From Ophthalmolycus amberensis (taxonomy: Eukaryota; Chordata; Actinopteri; Perciformes; Zoarcidae), in the NCBI GenBank assembly GCA_024529925.1, contig JAFEUB010001020.1, forward strand, positions 1,288,501 to 1,352,500: DNA of 64,000 nt, read 5' to 3'. Every line of letters starts with the position of its first letter. Within the stretch, counting starts at the first letter, position 1. Of the stretch, positions 26,461 through 39,600 are shown one piece after another. Made by a program: the position numbers and the translations under genes. The notes beneath the pieces are model-generated. The model did not search any database and was not told the DNA's origin. It saw only the letters and a list, made by a program, of their open reading frames with translations.

Positions 26461-29400
26461 GTGTGTTGCAGCTGGTTCAATGACCCAGTAAGGTAATTGC
26501 ATTCTGTGTCTGCGTGATGGCAATATTGTGCACATGGTACTAGATGTCACTTAGTAAATCTGAAATAAGATATCGTCCTTAATTAATTACTAGCCTGGCA
26601 CCTTCTGCAGCAGGTTCAATGAGGCCCCGTCTCAGCTGATGGTTGTTTTCAGAGACCGGAGCAGCAAAAGCACACGAACAGCATCGTTGGGATATAAATA
26701 CCATACACACCGCTAATTATTGCCAGGTAGAGCATTAACAAAACCCAAACAGGCAAGAAAAACAATAAATATTTTAATTTCAATGTGTGAACACTTGCTG
26801 ACAGTGCAGGGAGCATTCTTCCAATTGAATCTCGAGTGCAGAGCTAATCTGTTGAGATGAAGAGGTCCAGGATGAGCCATACAACCCTAATGCTCTTGGA
26901 AATAACTCCACCACAACAGAAATGTCAATAGTAAACACTCTCCTGCATGCTCAAAACACAAATTTAAGAAGGTTTTCATTTTGTTCTTCAGAAACATCAG
27001 CGGCTGTCTTTACCATTAATAAGTTTGGTTACAATAATTTCAGAGGAAACGTGTCGGTCATTGTCCAAAGACCATACCACGGCCAAAAACGAAGACACTC
27101 TGTGGTAGGTTTGGCTATCAGTACGTGATACATCCAAGGGGTCAACAGGGTGGGTGCAACGCTTCTGCGGCACATTGGATTGGGAAATGCCGTTATCCGC
27201 ATTCCCCAGTGGACACACAGCTTCCGTTCACGTGACGGCTATGGAATGAAGTACTACATTGGTACCGTCATCGTAATTCTCTTAACGATGCCCAGCACTA
27301 CTCTGTAGGACGTGTTCAGAACCTTGCGAGAAAAGAAAAAAACATATTGACACTGGAATTCCAATTAAAATGCTGGACTGATTAAATGTGCATTTGGATC
27401 AGTGTGTAGCGTTGGATTGATACAAAAAGTGCCACTCTAATCTAAGCTTTTCTGAATGAAGCAGCTGGCAATGGTAACACAAGCAGATGGTTTGTGTTTT
27501 TCTGCCGTGGTGGGGTGCAAGATCATCGTGTCAATACGCAAAGAGCCAAACGATTGCCTTTTGGAACTAATGAATGAAAATTGAAAAATGACATTGCGTC
27601 CCGAGGCAACGAGACATAATGGCATAAATATTGACTTGCCGAGGGGAATAATTTCAATACACATTTCTGTGCTCCAGCTTTAACTGGGAATACCCAGTAG
27701 ACAGAGAGCAGCCATAAACTAGCTTTGTTTATTTGCTCCAGCACCACATTTTGACAGTCAAGATAAAGATTCCCACATAAAACAATTTGGGTTATTCATT
27801 TCTGAAACAGGCCACAGCCTGATAAAGACTTCCCTTTTCCGAGGTGCTCTTCTATGAATCTCTCTCTTTTACTCCAATAGAAAATGCGTGAAGAAGCTTG
27901 TGGTTTTTAAAAGAATTTCGGATTTAGAACGTGCTACTTGCAAGTGTAAAATACTCAGTGTGAGCTATTTGAAGGGCCAATTAGCCATTGAGCTCCACAT
28001 TTTCCTGACACCAGATTTAGCAGAGTCATTTCTATTGACATCCTAATTATCTTTTCACAGACTTTTCACACGGGCTCTTATTCACACCTGTGTGAGAACA
28101 GCTTGGCGATACCCGTCACAATGACAGACGTAGAATGCCTTCTGGGTCTAATAGAACAATCGATCTGGAATTAGGCTATTTTCTTAGCCGAGCTAGACAA
28201 GATGCTTACACAAGCTGTAAGTAGAACAGGAGAGGCGCGTAATAATAAATCATCCAAACGGGGCAAAGAGTGCACAGTGATCACGCATGCAGTAGTAGCA
28301 GCAGCGGTCCCATAACACAACAAGCTGGACACGACGGGTGAAGTTGCAAACATTTCAGATAGTCATTTGTTAGGCTCGCTATTCTTTAAAATTGCACTTG
28401 TAAAATTAAATCTTGCTTCCCTTTTGGCTGCATGCCTGTGACAAGCCAGGAGTGATGAGGTAATTAAAACAAAAAATAACATTTGAATGAAAAATATCAG
28501 TTTTGTCAATGTCAATGATGTTCAATAACAAATTTAATCATTATAACAATATGTTCACTTATAACCTTAGATAATTCAGATTATTCATGATATATGAATT
28601 TAATTACAACTATGGATGTATTTCTAAGGAATACAGTCAAACTCGGTTCCTATTAAAAATAAAGAATAGGCGACAAAACTTTAAAAAGAAAAGAGTACAA
28701 AACTTTGGAGAAAGAGAAAAGTGCGTGTTTATTTCTCCTGCATCAGGTGGGCCTGCTGCTGCCAGTGAAGGGTGCGGGGCAGTGGAGGTCTATTAAGAAA
28801 CTTCAAGGTACACAGAATGGCTTCACACTCCACAGCCTCCTGCATTCTGAACTAAACGACTACAAACAGATTAGTGATCACAACAAAGCTCGGCGGGATT
28901 CTAACGGCTCTCCGCGATGCGATGATGAAGAAGAAGAAGAATGTGCCTGGACAACTGAGTCCAATGAGGCTGAGCCGGTCCTACAACCAGAACATTTCTA
29001 CAGCCTGTAGAGGAATGACACTGTTCTACTTATTAACTACACTGTTTAACTAATTTATGAACGTCACAGTGAAAACAGCAGAATCTTGAGACAATAGATT
29101 TGCTTGGAATTTCAAATGTAGCACCTTTAAAAAGGTGTTTGTTTCAAAAAGCACCCTAAAAATAGGCTATAATTACAAGGGGGGGGACAAACAGACTGGG
29201 GGTCAGCGGTAATAGGCAGGGGTCGAGATTAGCAGCACTTGCAAAAAAACTGTAGGCAGATGTGCGGGGAATCCATCAATGACAGAACCATTAGGTCGCT
29301 GTGCTTTTTGTGTTCGATAACACTACACAGAGGTGGCCATGTGGCACACAATTAACCAACTCGAGCTAGGTTAGTATTGATTGGTAATTACAGAAGATGG

Positions 29401-32400
29401 ATGAGAAATCTGCACCCCAACCAGTATCGGCTTCAGACCACAGCAATTACTGAGCAGAATGCATTGTTAGGCCAGACGGGTGTACGAGTCCAGCGAGACG
29501 AGGCGGCCTCCCTCGCACCGGTATTAAGTCGACAGTGTGCAAAATGTAAACTGCAAACTCGCTGAAAAGATGTTTGGACTGATGCTAAACAGTCTTCAAG
29601 TAGCCCCGATCACACGCTTAATATTCCACTGCATGTTTGCAGAAATTCAGCTGAATCTGTCAGAGTTCAAAGCAAACTGATCGTCTCTTAAAAGATTACG
29701 CTCCTCTTAGTGTTGGCTGTGATATTATGAATTCCCCACGAAGCTCAGCTTCCCAGCTCCCAAGAACGCCCCAAACTGAACCGAGACGGAAACGAACGAA
29801 GTGGCACGCAAAGCATTCACACGTGAATCCCCCCCCCCCCCCCCCCAACGGATGGTCAAGAATAGACTCACAACAAACTCACCTGCAGCAATGATTTCTC
29901 CTGCTAATTTACTGAACGTATTTGGGTCATCTTCGTATTCTCCTCGGTAAAAGGCGAGGTTTAGCAAAAAAGGGACTGAAACATCCTCCACAAGAACTAA
30001 TTATATAGGACAACCTATGCAGAGACTGAGCTTTGAGCATGTTAACAAAACACAAACAACTAAATGTCAGCCGTTTACTAAGCGATAGAGCTTAAGCATT
30101 TCATTTGCGACCTATTAACATTTCACAGGGTCTTAGATTTCAGGGGATCTTTCCTGAACTTCAGTCAAAATACTACAGTTTCAAGACCTGCACTAGCCAC
30201 CCATGTGCATACAAAGGACAAATCCTGTCTGATTAATATATTGGGTTGACAACTGATGAGCGGACTTCAATTGCAACAGATGTTTTCTGCGACAGCCAGA
30301 TGGACAATTAGAAGCTTGGTTCTCAGCGCTGCAGATTAAGAGCATGCAGAGAGATGAGTGTCACTAACTGCAATGGAGACACGCTGGGTGGCTGCAACAT
30401 GATGGGATCAATGTAATATAGATTTCACCACATGCTGTATAATGTTGATGTAGAGAAATTGCACCTGGGGGGTTATGCACTGTAAATGCCATTAAACCTG
30501 TAATCATTGTCTAAAAATAAAAGAATAAAAAGGACGAATGGTGGAACATCAGTTCCCTTTACTGAGTCAATAGCCGGTGCTCATCACTGAGACCAAAGAG
30601 GAGCAGCTCACTTTTAAACCATTGATATACATTTACATGAGCCCTTTCAAAATTGAGGTACCTGGTCGGTTTTCAGTGTTGAATTGACGTTATGAAAAAT
30701 GGATAGAATTAAAGTCAAGCAGGCATCCAGATCTCTCAACAAGGAAAATACCCGTGAGCAGAGACCCGATCAAATATGCTCAACTGCACGCTTTGCTAAA
30801 AAAATTAAATAATTAAGCGAAGAGCCAAAGGCAATACAAGAAATTAAGTCTACTATGATTTCTGTCCCTGGACTTGAAATGCTGTTTCAGTCAGCCGGCA
30901 CGCCATGACTCTTAAAGTGGCAATAATCGATAAATGTTTTCTACAACAACAGATCAAATTTGAAACCAGTATGTCAAAGTGAAAGGGGTGATGAACCTAC
31001 ATTAATATGTGTCGACTGCTTATTGATGAAAAGATAAATATTGGCGCGTGAAAGACCGGCAGACAGTGAATTATTAGTTTGTTTAAAAGGGCACCTACTG
31101 TGAGTGTTAAAGGGAATTTAACCTTCTCTGGTTCAGCCGGTCCTCCGGGTCACAAACTCTCCTCCCTCAACTCTTTGTTAAAAGCTGCAGAGTCAATAAG
31201 CCAAGCTACACGCAGCGCCGGATTTAGAACGGTGTTAAACGTCTCCGGAACGTGAGTGATTCAAGAGCATCTGAAGATTTGTACTTCGAGTCCATTTCAA
31301 ATGGTACGGCGTGGGGTTAAAAAACTAAAATCGGACGTTTCCCAAAAGCACAGAGTCACTGAATCTCGAACTGCAGCGTGTGAATCAAAGGCAATGGATG
31401 AAAGGCATGCCAACTACACATTTAGCCAAGGAGTCCACTGGGGCAAAGGCTTCTCTTTTATCAAAACCCCACTGTTACCGACCAAAAATAGGGAAGGCAC
31501 GGCGAGAGCCGAGGCGGAAACAGCAGGCAGCGGTGGATCTCGGAGACGGGGAGTAATTACTGGAGCACAAAGAGCTTTGCCGTCATACCGGGCGGCTAAT
31601 CATTTGGATATCGCAAACACAAACAAGAACAAACAATGATTACAGGCCTAATCACCGCATGTTGAGATCTCTATTGAAGGAAAAAGGAATGGCACAGGTC
31701 TGCTCAGAAGTTTCTCGTCCAGCTATTGACGAGGTGTAATGAGGAAGGCAATTAACATACAAGTAAAACTCCTGATGTACTTGTGGTAGCCCTCGAGATA
31801 TCCTTTGCTATGGACGTGAAGGAACACAGCTCAGAGGCTGTAGTGTTCAGAAAGGCCGGCCCATTTTTGGAGCTACACTCTCCTAAATCCCCCCACTGTG
31901 AGACTCGAGGCTGAAAAATCCTGCAGTGAGTGTAAACTGAGGCCAGCTGCCCACTGCCATCTACCGCTTAAAAATCATCCTCTCCTCATCCCAACATCCA
32001 CCTGCTGCAGGGAAAGCGGGACACTGGGAGAAAAGACTACGGTATTAAAAGACACCGCAATGGCCAAAAATGAAGCCATTAAACTGGACGTAAAAAACAC
32101 AGCTGTGGACAATTATACAGTCTACATTACGATTGATTTCCCCCGGACAAAAAGTTGTTAGTGCTCTGCCCTTTGAGCGTAATGGTTCTTTTGCCGCGAG
32201 CCGTACAGTCACTAAGAGACGGAGGAGAAACCCCGGTAAGACGCTTACGCCTCAAACATCAGCGCCCGGCGCTCAATAACGCTCCGGTCCAAAAAGACAG
32301 AGCGCGTTACGCCGCGTCTCTCAGGCGAACATTAATACAGTGTGCCTACATCATAACTCGAGTTATTGCAGCCCCCAAAGCTGCCATATCTGCATGAATG

Positions 32401-33561
32401 GGCCAGCCACGGTGGTTTCCGAAATCCTGAGGGGTCAGAATTTACTGCCAGGGCTGAGCAATTATACACTGTCTTCTGTACCACTGTGGTCCCTTCATCA
32501 TTATTTCCCAGCACATGGCTGCCTCTGCTGTTTCATATTCTACGGCTGCGAGATAACGGAGGGAGAGCAGGAGGGAGTGCTTCTCTCCGGCTCTTCATTT
32601 TCTCTCTTGTCCTACAGTGGTGACAAAGCAATGTTTCATTCCTCCACAGGGGAGTCTTTCAGGAGCTATGGACTCTCACATCCTCTTCAGTGCGCAGAGA
32701 GCACACGCAGGTATATGGGCTTTTTTTTTAAAGGTATATCAATATACTTTTAAATGGTAATTAAAAGATGACGGAGTTTGTAGCAGCCCTCAGGTGGGTC
32801 ATTCCACAAGGATCTCAGGGTGTGGGAAGGGATTTAGGGCAATAAGAGATATGATAAATAATTTGGGGCGAGGCCTCTCAGGGCTTTGTACGAAATTAAT
32901 AATATCTTAAAAACGACTCAAGTAGCCGGTGTGAGGAAGTCAGAATCAAGTCCTAGGTCCTAGTCCGAATCAAAGTCCTTGCAGCGGAGTTTTGGATGTG
33001 TGATTTTTTTTTGCTGATGTCAGATCTGGACGTGGTCAGATCAGAGGAGAAATTAGCAGTGAAGTTGTCAAGTGGTAGCAAATGTACAGTGTAGGTTTCG
33101 CTTTGCATATGAATGAATGCCGCAGCTCGGAGGCTGATGTTCATAATTGCCACGGGATGCAACGTGGGTCTGGTCTGTTTAACGAGGTAGCATTAATTAC
33201 ACAACACTCAAGATGAGTAATCCAACACAACTAATTGTTGAAAATAGCATAATATCGTTAAATGTTTTGAATTGCAGCGGACCTCAATTATTCGTCTCAA
33301 ACGCAGCGTAACCATGTCATAAGAGAGGTCATCTGGTTTAGTAAATGTGCCGGTGACGTCTCACATCGCTGACTTACAACTGAACATTTAGCCCACTTCG
33401 TAAAAAATACAGATCTATATGGTGTAACGCCATTCAGCCTAAAAGATGTCGGCCCTCCGAGACTTGAACGCACCTCTCTGATGAGCAGGGCTCGGTGTTG
33501 TCTCGCTCTAAAATCAACATGTGAGTTCTATCATCCAGGTATGTTGTGTGTGTGTGTGCGA

Positions 33562-33630
<69 letters not shown>

Positions 33631-36600
33631 GCTCCAGTTTCTCCACTCATCCAACAGGCTTCTGCTGTTCTGACTAGTGAGGTGTACCAATCATAAATCA
33701 AGTGTGTAATTATTTTTGACTGTAAATCAAATGGCCTTTGTTTTTTCTACAGCATGTGGATCTACTCACAGAAAAGCTCCGTTCAAATACCAGTCAGCAA
33801 GTCATTGTACACAGCCAACCCAAACATTATTGTTATTAAACCACCTTCCCATAAAGCAATAACCGCACCTCCTCTGTGATCCGTGAGACGGTGACGTTGA
33901 CTGACAGTCAGACGGCCGCCTATGACAAACAGGAAAGGAGCCATAGGCCGAGAGTGCAAATATTAGCTTTTTCCAGCCACAATGTCTTCGTCTCTCACTT
34001 CCCCTACGGGCATGGCCACATTTTGTGTTGCACCTTGGCTCGCTGAACAAGCTCGCAAACAAACTCCCAAAGCAAAGGAGAACTCTTTAAAAAGATCTCC
34101 AGGCAAGATAATAGCGCAGTCGTCTGTAGCGCGCCAAGCAGCTTTAAAATAAAAAAATAATAAAAAAATAAAAAAAACGTACCTGCAAGTGTAACCATTC
34201 TGTTAACAGACTGCACAAACGCACTCTGCATACTGAGACTTCTTGCCCACATTATCTTCCATTTAAATTTGATTTAGTCCGAGTGAACCGGTGTGACAGA
34301 GCACATTGCTCATGCTTACAAAAGACGCCGCCAAAGATCTTCAGGTCATTCGGTGAGTGACTCAGTGTAAACAGCAATTAAAAGCTCCTTTTTTTCCCCT
34401 CACTTACTTGGGTGGATTGATAAAACAGTCGTGGGCACCGTTACGAGAATATTAAGTGCTCGCGCTCATACACACCTGTGCAGACTAAAATAATTTTAAA
34501 AAAGAAATTCAAGACGGCCTCAAAACGGTTCTTTGTCAGATCGGGTCTCCTTTGTGGAAGACAAAAAGAGGAGCGGAAGACGATGCAGGCAACATGAGCT
34601 CAGTACATGCGACCAAAAGAGCGCTCGTTTGATGGAGCGGCCCTCAATGACCCGCAATCTAATGAGCAGCCTGAATACAGATATCAAGACTTTCTAAAAC
34701 ACAAAAAAAACGATTCAGTCATAACCGTGACTCTGCATGCATAATCACACTGGAGGAAGTGGACATTAGGGCTGCACGATTATGGCCAAAATCATAATCG
34801 CGATTATTTTGATCAATATTGGGATCACGATTATTCATAAATTTTAGGGGCGGCGTCTTTTTGTTGCACTGTCACGTGTGGATGGGCAGGAGCACTGCTT
34901 CCACTTCCATTGTTGTGCTGCAGTCGGGCTAGTGTGTGGCTCTTTGCGTCAGACTGGTCCTGATCACAGTGCATCTCGTGGAGGGAAAATATAGCTAAGA
35001 TGGTGTCGGCACTTTTTGCCCAGGGTTGAATCGGCGGAGCACTGCTTTCGCTTCCATGTTGTACTGCATTCCAGCTGGTGTACGTCTCTGCGTCGCTGTG
35101 CGGACACGGCTCGAGCGCACTCTGTGCATGTGATTTGTTCTTGGTTGGCATCACTTGCCCTGGGTCCGGGGGGGGGGGGGTCCGGGCGGCGGGTGGTGGT
35201 CCTTTGAGGGGCTGGCTCCTCGCCTTCTGCTCCTGATGTTTTATTTGGCTTTCGCACGGCGCCCGTGGCCGTCTGGTCTGTAACTGTCTCTCTACTTCTG
35301 CCGCAGTCTGCGGGGTGCGCGCATGGCGCCTCCCATCTCGTTCGCCCCCTGGTGGTCGGCTGACTGTTGGTAGAGGAGGCGCTTGATTTGATGTGTAGCG
35401 GAGCACGCATTTTAAACGTCAATATCGCAGACGATCATGCTCATTTAATCGTGGCAGCCAAAATCGTGATCGCGATTAAAATTTGATTAATTGTGCAGCC
35501 CTAGTGGACATTGATTTGTTGTTCAAATGAAATGTCACACCAGACGTGGCGAAGCTTTCCCCGCTTTAGGGCTCCGGGCGCCACGGATGAAGGATTGCTC
35601 GTGGCCACTTGGAGAATACTGGAGCTGTATGTGCTGCTAACTCATCACTCGGGCCGAGGCGTCCAGAATGCATCTCAGCGCGGGGATTAGCTTTGTTCAG
35701 AGTCTGTGACAGTGAAGCCAGAAAGAAGAAAAAAAAGGGTCCAAATTGAGTGACTGTAGTCTGAGTTTACACCTCTCGACAAGTTGCTGTATTGTGGATA
35801 CGTGTTTATTTTTCAAACGGCGCTCCCGTCAGCGTACTCGCGCTGACGATCGAAAGCTCCGCTAAGCAAGCTGTGACACGAGCGCGGTGTCTACGAACAG
35901 AAACCGCTCATCGCACACTGAAAGCACACAGTTGGCCTCATCCGTCTTTGAAACTTCAACAATGATAAAAATCAAGCAGCACAAGCGCTCCCCGATAATT
36001 TATCTGTGTTAAATGAGCAGTGATAGCATCTTAGTAGAAAACGGGGGCTTCCGGGCAAAGAGAATACATAAAAAGACAACAATGAGCTCATCCTGGATGG
36101 AAACGCCACACTGGGTGGATTCAGAGCGGTGAATGGGAGCAAAGGATTCCTCTCGCTCGCTTGTCTGGGTAGCAAATCTCCAAATCCCAGCCAGAGGGTG
36201 TGTAGATCCAGCACCCTATTACAGGCAGCCTGAAAGATGGGACTGCAGTTCATTCGTAGCAAACTTCAGCTTTTGTCTAGCGGGCCCCATCAAGTAGGGC
36301 CCAAGCTCCGCTGCGAGTGCCATAATGACATTACGCCAGCTCTCGCTGCAGCAACTGCAGGTAGGCTGTGTGTGTGTGCGCGCACGCACATTCGATGAAG
36401 AGAGGCTGATGGAGCTGGAGAAAGAGAAAGAGACAGATAAGTCTCTCAGCCTGACTCCTGATTGAACTGCAGCCCAGAAATGCAGAAGGGGGGAATCATC
36501 CCTCGGCACCTGAAGGATGCTGATGCAGACAGCAAGACTAATGTCACAAGCCGTACAGCCAGCACCCCTTAAAGAGACACGCTCTGTGCCAGTTCCAGAG

Positions 36601-39600
36601 CACCCCCCATCAAGTCGGGGAGATCGACATCTTTGTTCTAAGATATTCCCAGCATTCGTAGAAAAGAGGCGAAGTGCTGAAATCACAGTTACAGGCCGTA
36701 CCTTCAGCAACAGCTCCGGAGATGAGGCTCATTTAAGGCCTTAACACCTCAGCTGGACTACAGCAGCCCGACTTGTACCAGCCGGGACAGAATGTTAATC
36801 AGGCTGAACAGTCCATCCCTAAACATCACTTCAGAGGAATCCTCTCGCTGGAAGAACATCTGGCTAATGGCTAATTACTGGCCCAGATTATGACGTCACC
36901 ATAATGCACCCGGGTGCCAAATTTAGCTATTTGTATTACATCGTCAAGAATCAAGGACTATGCTTGAAGAAATTCTGCTAAACCAACTGCTAAAGAACTA
37001 TTACTTATCGAGTCTCTCTGGCTCCAATGTATTTTTGCCTGCAGTGCCTTAATATAAAAAGGTAAATAAAAGTATGCCTGCAAGTAACGGTTTGAGATAT
37101 TTGTTTGATAAATCAAAAAAATGTTCCGTAATGAAAAATTGCCAAAAAATGTCCCTCAAAATATCCTGGAACTCTGACCATCAGTCCAAAAGCCATATAA
37201 AACCACATGTCGCATCATACAAAGAAAAGCAACACTCGCCGAGAGGCTGGGAAATAGTCATGTTTGGCATTTTTGCTTGAAAATGAACAATAATCAAAAT
37301 AGCTGATCTATAATGTTCTGCTGGTTTACCGATTGACCGAATTGTGTGAGCTCCAGACATAAAAAAAAAAAAAAAAAGGTGAGAAATACTTTAAAGCAGG
37401 TGTGTTGAACAACCAAAGGGTCCAAACCGGTCCACTGGATGAATTGCAGAGAAGTCATTGATTCCAACTTTTCTATGAAATAAACTGCTAATCCTTTTTT
37501 TTAATTTAATGGTTTTACTGGCCGAGGCCACTTGAGATCAAATTGGGCTGTGTGGCCCATGAACTGAAAGAAGCTCGACACCATTTATTTTTTTATCTCC
37601 ACTAAAAATGGAGAAAAACAAAACGCATTGCGTCTCCTCAATTCAAATTTCACATTTCAAAACAAAGGTTTTTAAAAACAGTCCTATTTGATGTATTAAA
37701 AGTAGGGGTCGTAGTTCACAACAATAAAGAGGAAAATATATCCATTCTGGCAGCTAAATCCCACTGGAATCCACACAAATGCATGTACCAGATGGTAACA
37801 GTGAGAGCATTACAAAACAATAATATTCCTGAACAACTTCACTGGCACACTGACTGACTGTGGGAAGGGTTAGCATACAACCAAAGACAGGAGGGAAATA
37901 CACTACAGCCTAAACATAACTATAAGGTAAACACTTGGTACAATGTACAGAGGTTGGATACTGTTAGGATGACAGGTGACAGAGCTATGCAGGGCGTCTA
38001 CAAGTTCATCTGGCTTTGAAAGGAAACTCTGGGTAGCTCACTACTGGCTGCGAGGACCGGATGGGAGTCAGATCACAGTTTGAGAGCAAGACTTTGCTTG
38101 CTAAGTTACAAAGACTCACACTCATGGGAAGAGAACAGAGAAGACATAAAAGAAAGCGAGGAATCTAGCGAATAAGAAACTGAGAATGACGGAGTGAAGA
38201 ACACCTCTGTCGGTTTGCCACTTGGATTGGAAAAAAAAGTATGTTTCAAGGTCAAGATAAGAAGTCATGCTAAATGAAAGCCTAATGACTGCGGCAATTG
38301 CTAAATTGCTGGAGCTATACTGAAAGGGAAATGTCGACGTCTGAGGTCACTTATCCCTCCTGGGTGAAATCATATCAAGTACCTAATGATCTCCTTCATA
38401 TATTCCGATGAAGCTTTGGGAGCATTTTTAATGGAGAGGAGCCATCATCAGAGCAGGTAACATCCTCCTTGATCTCACTAACTAGGGGCGCATCCGCTTA
38501 AAAGGGAAAAGTGCTTTGAAGGTCACAGGTCGAGATGAAGAACTCTGGGAGAGAAGTCGTCGCCGCCACAGGACTACATTAACGTCAGCGTCTTTGATTT
38601 CACTGTCGCACGAGAAGGATCGGCGAGGGAAAAGCAGCGCTTGTCGCAAAAAGAAAACACCAACAAGAAAAAAATAAAAAAAGGGAAAATGTCATCATAA
38701 ATAATAAAATGAAGATCAATAACAAAAACATTTACATGGAGCCAAGAACTCATTAAAGCACAAAAAGATAAATATTTGACTTCAACTACCCTACCCAGCA
38801 GAGGCTGGTGTTCCGGCTTTGTACCCAAGCAAAAAAAAACACCTGCGTTGCCAACTTTTTTACAATAAAAGTAGCTATCAGTACTAGCACCAAAAGTTTC
38901 TAAATTTTGGCGCTTGCCCACATCACTGCAGACCATCTACGCTACGCTTGCAATAAACGTATGAATGCGTCCCTGTATGTATTCACCAAAAAGGACATTT
39001 TTATAACAAAGTAGACGCAACATGCAAAGTGACTGCATCTTCACCTTGTTTTCTCCTGGCAAAACAAGAAAAGATATGAGGGATGTGTTGGCATCACCAT
39101 GACATCCATATGGTGACTGACTCACAGGAGAAGAACAAAAGTGTTGAATTAGACTGCCAATCTGCTGCTGCGACTCAATAACAACAGAGTTGAAGAATGG
39201 TTGCGGTTGCATCTTCCCCCACCAAGCAAAAACAGCTTGACGAAACTGAACAATGACATCGAGAGCTTCTAAGGAAGACGAGGGGTTTCCAGGGTGGAAG
39301 ACCAAAAAACGAAGCCTCGTGATCAATTGGGTCAGTCCATCCCCGTGGTTGGGAAATGTAGAAGGGACGCCGTGGCTGACGAAAGGGAGTGTGGCACTCG
39401 GGGCACCGATTAGCATTTGGAGAGAAAGGCTCTTCTACTCCTGTGGTGCTACATGTCTCAAGGACATATTAAATTGAGGAGTTGGCTAGTAGGAGACTTT
39501 TTTTATCTTTTAATTCATTAATTTCAGCAAATGTGTTCTGAAGCCTTGGCTTGAGCAGGAGGAGGCATCATAAAAGGCAAAGTGAGGAGGTAGAGTTGTG

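Larger units (their letters stand above)
22093..34758 (-). other. stt3b: stt3b intron 1, exon-proximal 3' third
   Basis: This is intronic DNA between exon 2 and the hAT element at 34767. Visible content is a GT microsatellite (26399-26466), an 18-base C run (29829-29846) and a compound TG/CGTG/CA repeat (33545-33627). The longest open frame, 196 codons on the plus strand at 24354-24944, has no recognisable domain. A minus-strand exon-like segment at 29883-29975 is discussed in the findings. No other gene was recognised. Confidence 0.8.

Noticed and set aside
33440..33490. A possible tRNA-like B box (GTTCAAGTC) on the minus strand.
   Set aside because: No matching A box or cloverleaf pairing was found at the right spacing.
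34831..35422. Long Pro/Arg/Ser-rich minus-strand open frames.
   Set aside because: They lie wholly inside a bounded non-autonomous hAT element with a GC-rich core and look like composition effects. They are kept only as a comment on the element.
38574..39416. Two adjacent minus-strand open frames (120 and 159 codons) that might form a nested single-exon gene.
   Set aside because: They are separated by a stop, show no known domain, and the second contains internal splice-like words. Nothing supports a retrocopy such as a poly(A) tail or target duplications.
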